Assembly (NCBI RefSeq): GCF_031085175.1
Contig: NZ_JAVHUY010000002.1
Span: 248,001 to 312,000, forward strand
DNA length: 64,000 bases
Reading direction: 5' to 3'
From: Phytohabitans maris
GTDB lineage: Bacteria > Actinomycetota > Actinomycetes > Mycobacteriales > Micromonosporaceae
Below the pieces are notes generated by a model. That model searched no databases. It was not told the DNA's origin and saw nothing but the letters and a program-made list of their open reading frames with translations. Of this stretch, positions 61,939 to 64,000 are shown in pieces. The first letter of the stretch is position 1; every line of letters begins with the position of its first letter. Made by a program: the position numbers and the translations under genes.

Positions 61939-64000
61939 TCATCGCCGTGCCCGTTCCAGCACCTCCTCCTCGGTCAACGCGTCGCGGTGTTGGCTCAGGC
62001 ATAGCGGCGTCCCGATCCGGCTGAACGGGCTACCTTCGGTGGCCGCATAGAAGACGCCGGGATCGAGCTTGGCGACGTTGTCCAGGGTGCTACCGCGCGC
62101 CTGCGCCATCTGCTCCGCCGCGGCCAGTTGGGCTGGTGCGGTCAGCCGACCGATGAACTGATTTGCGGTGTTGCCCAGGACGCTGTTGTGCAGTCCCTTC
62201 GGCATCTGCGTCGCGAGCAGCATGCCGAGTCCGTACTTGCGTATCTGGGCGATCAGCATGCGAGTGCTCTCAGTGCTCGGCGTCGCGGCCCCGGCCGGGA
62301 CGAAGATCTGCGCTTCGTCCATGACAAACAGCCCACCGAGAGACCGGTCCCGCACCGGGTTGGCTCGAAAGTGCGCGAACAACGCCATCTGCAGGCGGCT
62401 CACGAAACTCCGGCGGGCTTCGTCGGATAACCCGATCATGCTAATCACAGATACCCGAGCGGTCCTGCCCTTGGACGGAGCCAACAGCACCGCAGGATCG
62501 ACTGGGGAGCCGCCCTCCCCGAAGAGTGGGTCCGTGTCGGTCGCCGCCTCCAGCGTGGCCGCCATTTCGCTGGCGAGCCTTGCACCGGACCGAGGGTTGC
62601 CTATTCCGTCCGGTAGTTCGGCGAGAACGTCCAAGAACCCGGAGAAGCTGTGGCCGCCGTCGGACACGTAGTGATCGAGCGCCCGGGTCAGAATGGACAA
62701 CTGCTGGACGTTGCGTGGCGATCTGCCGATTACTCTCGCTTGAGCCGCGAGGTCTCGGACGGTGGCGTCGAGCAGCCGCCGGTAGTCGTCCGGGTCGTCA
62801 CGCACCAGCCCGAAGTCTGGAAGCGGGTGGAACGAGATCGGTCGCCCGTTCCGCATACCAGGTGTCCATACCACCACCTCGGTATGTGCGAAGTAACGGT
62901 TGGCCTGCTCCTGTTGGTCGGCGGTCCACTGCTCCGGTTGTACCGGCCATGGGTCGCCGAGACTGGCAAGATCCTCATTCGGGTCAAGCACGATCGCGGA
63001 CACGCCACGCAGAGCACACTGCTCAACGATGCTCTTGACCAGCACCGTCTTGCCCGAGCCTGAACTGCCTATGACAATGCTGTGTTTGCGCAGTGCAGCG
63101 AGCTCGATGGCGAACGGCCGACGCCCGCGGTGGGTCACGCCGACGACGATATCGTCATCCGGCCGCGCCGCAGTCGAGCGTGCGACCGCGGTCGCCGCGG
63201 TACTCGTCGCCGGACGGTTGACCCCGATCCCGCCGATCAACTCGGCGAATATCTCCAACTTGCTGGCCGGTCGTTCCGACCGTAGCCAGTCCTGCAAGCC
63301 GGGTGGGTGTTGTTCGAGCATTACGCGCAAGGCGGAAAGTGTCCGTATGTCGGCGGCGTTGATTACCCGATCTATACCGCCTCGCCGCTGGAAGTCCGCC
63401 TTCATATCGGCAGTCTTGGGCCCGCCTGGGAAGTCGGTGTTGCGGATGAGCAGGAGGTGGCGATTCGGCTGCCCAACAGCCAAGCCGGAAGCAATCATCG
63501 CCTTTGCCAGCCGAGTCTGAAACGCCCGCGCATGGGATGCCGCGATCGTTCGGAACGACCAATGGATTTCCTGCTCGGTGTCGTCCTCGACTGTGTAGCG
63601 CAGCCGAGCGTGCAACTCCGCGGAGGGTCCGAAGTCCTCGTCGACGGCGAACCGGTGGGGGTCGCCATTCAGTTCGTGCACGACACTGCGCAGGCCAGCA
63701 CCTATGAGGGGCGGCATGGTCCGGTCCTCGACAGATTCGAGCAGGGGCTCTTCGTGAGCTGCGGCACGCAACCGTTCAAAGGTCTCGGTGAGCTCGGCGA
63801 AGTCGACACCCGGCGGCGGTTCTGTGGACTCCGCGACTGTGGTGGCCTTCTTTGGAGGCGCAGCCACGGGGTTGCCCAGGGTCACCAGCTCGACGACCTG
63901 TCGGTTGGCGAGGCATGCGGTCACGTGATCGGCGACTCGCATGAGCAGCCGCCGGGCAGTAAACCTGTGTGGGGCCTCTCGTAGCGCCGACTCGGCAATC
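61939..64000 (-). CDS. HerA/VirB4-like P-loop ATPase (5' end outside window)
   Basis: P-loop ATPase of the HerA type, at least 686 residues. The frame stays open and looks coding past the first ATG at 63942 up to the right edge (ALREAPHRFTARRLLMRVAD), so the start lies outside. Motor motifs are RKHSIVIGSSGSGKTVLVKS (Walker A), VSAIVLDPNEDLASLGDP, GGLFVMDEAQIFVPAG (Walker B) and IRKYGLGMLLATQMPKGLH. HerA proteins translocate DNA and pair with nucleases such as NurA, Sir2 or DUF4297 in defence systems; a partner may lie beyond the edge. Convergent with the defence operon, 141 bp away. Confidence 0.92.
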   Translation of the reverse strand, partial: IAESALREAPHRFTARRLLMRVADHVTACLANRQVVELVTLGNPVAAPPKKATTVAESTEPPPGVDFAELTETFERLRAAAHEEPLLESVEDRTMPPLIGAGLRSVVHELNGDPHRFAVDEDFGPSAELHARLRYTVEDDTEQEIHWSFRTIAASHARAFQTRLAKAMIASGLAVGQPNRHLLLIRNTDFPGGPKTADMKADFQRRGGIDRVINAADIRTLSALRVMLEQHPPGLQDWLRSERPASKLEIFAELIGGIGVNRPATSTAATAVARSTAARPDDDIVVGVTHRGRRPFAIELAALRKHSIVIGSSGSGKTVLVKSIVEQCALRGVSAIVLDPNEDLASLGDPWPVQPEQWTADQQEQANRYFAHTEVVVWTPGMRNGRPISFHPLPDFGLVRDDPDDYRRLLDATVRDLAAQARVIGRSPRNVQQLSILTRALDHYVSDGGHSFSGFLDVLAELPDGIGNPRSGARLASEMAATLEAATDTDPLFGEGGSPVDPAVLLAPSKGRTARVSVISMIGLSDEARRSFVSRLQMALFAHFRANPVRDRSLGGLFVMDEAQIFVPAGAATPSTESTRMLIAQIRKYGLGMLLATQMPKGLHNSVLGNTANQFIGRLTAPAQLAAAEQMAQARGSTLDNVAKLDPGVFYAATEGSPFSRIGTPLCLSQHRDALTEEEVLERARR

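Overview
The window comes from a high-GC actinobacterium. Codon third positions are almost all G or C, there are many GTG starts, and many genes have filamentous-actinomycete homologues (NarL-type two-component system, XRE/DUF5753 regulators, an integrative-element backbone, a CebR-type operator). The style fits Micromonosporaceae, but no taxonomic marker gene is present, so this is an inference.

Layout. (1) 1-11.1 kb is ordinary chromosome: an M28 membrane peptidase cut by the left edge, a secreted GH9 cellulase behind a CebR-like operator, an Smr protein, an ArsR regulator, a DedA protein, a two-component system, a macro-domain protein and a pRiA4b ORF-3 protein followed by a frameshifted UPF0158 gene. 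(2) 11.3-15.5 kb holds a tRNA-Arg(CCT), a fragment of a PEP-utilising enzyme, an EcsC protein, two exported or anchored proteins and a strong bidirectional terminator. (3) 15.5-27.3 kb looks like a decayed actinomycete integrative element. It has a tyrosine integrase, an Xis-like HTH protein and two replication-relaxation proteins. About 4 kb of almost gene-free, repeat-dense DNA follows, then an intact prolyl oligopeptidase, a frameshifted PD-(D/E)XK-like gene and a short Mrr-type nuclease. (4) 27.5-40.4 kb is a probable natural-product cluster. An operon of seven genes (radical SAM, archaeal-type SAM synthetase, guanidinoacetate-methyltransferase-like enzyme, PhyH oxygenase, NAD-dependent epimerase, FkbM methyltransferase, ATP-grasp ligase) is flanked by a D-amino-acid-oxidase-like enzyme, a second glutamyl-tRNA synthetase, an EamA transporter and two TPR regulators. 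(5) 40.6-46.7 kb has two DUF5753 regulators, a small protein, an FxLD-type methyltransferase, and fragments of thyA and of an ftsK-like gene. (6) 47.4-64 kb is a defence island: Vsr, two MORC/GHKL ATPases, a C5-cytosine methyltransferase fused to an Nth-like Fe-S domain, a Z1 helicase-like protein, a PD-(D/E)XK protein, an AIPR protein, a 938-residue protein with RNA-polymerase-like helical motifs, and a HerA ATPase cut by the right edge.

Three parts look least explained by known biology. First, the repeat-dense region (19.7-23.6 kb) has two tandem modules. Each carries a facing pair of ~60-bp elements whose hairpin arms co-vary around an invariant loop, with TCTGACA-type arrays between. Second, the 30-38 kb cluster combines an archaeal-type SAM synthetase, an ATP-grasp ligase and an extra GluRS. 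Third, the MORC/Z1/AIPR island has a methyltransferase-glycosylase fusion and a transcription-machinery-like subunit. Everything here was read by eye. No alignment, structure prediction or database search was run.
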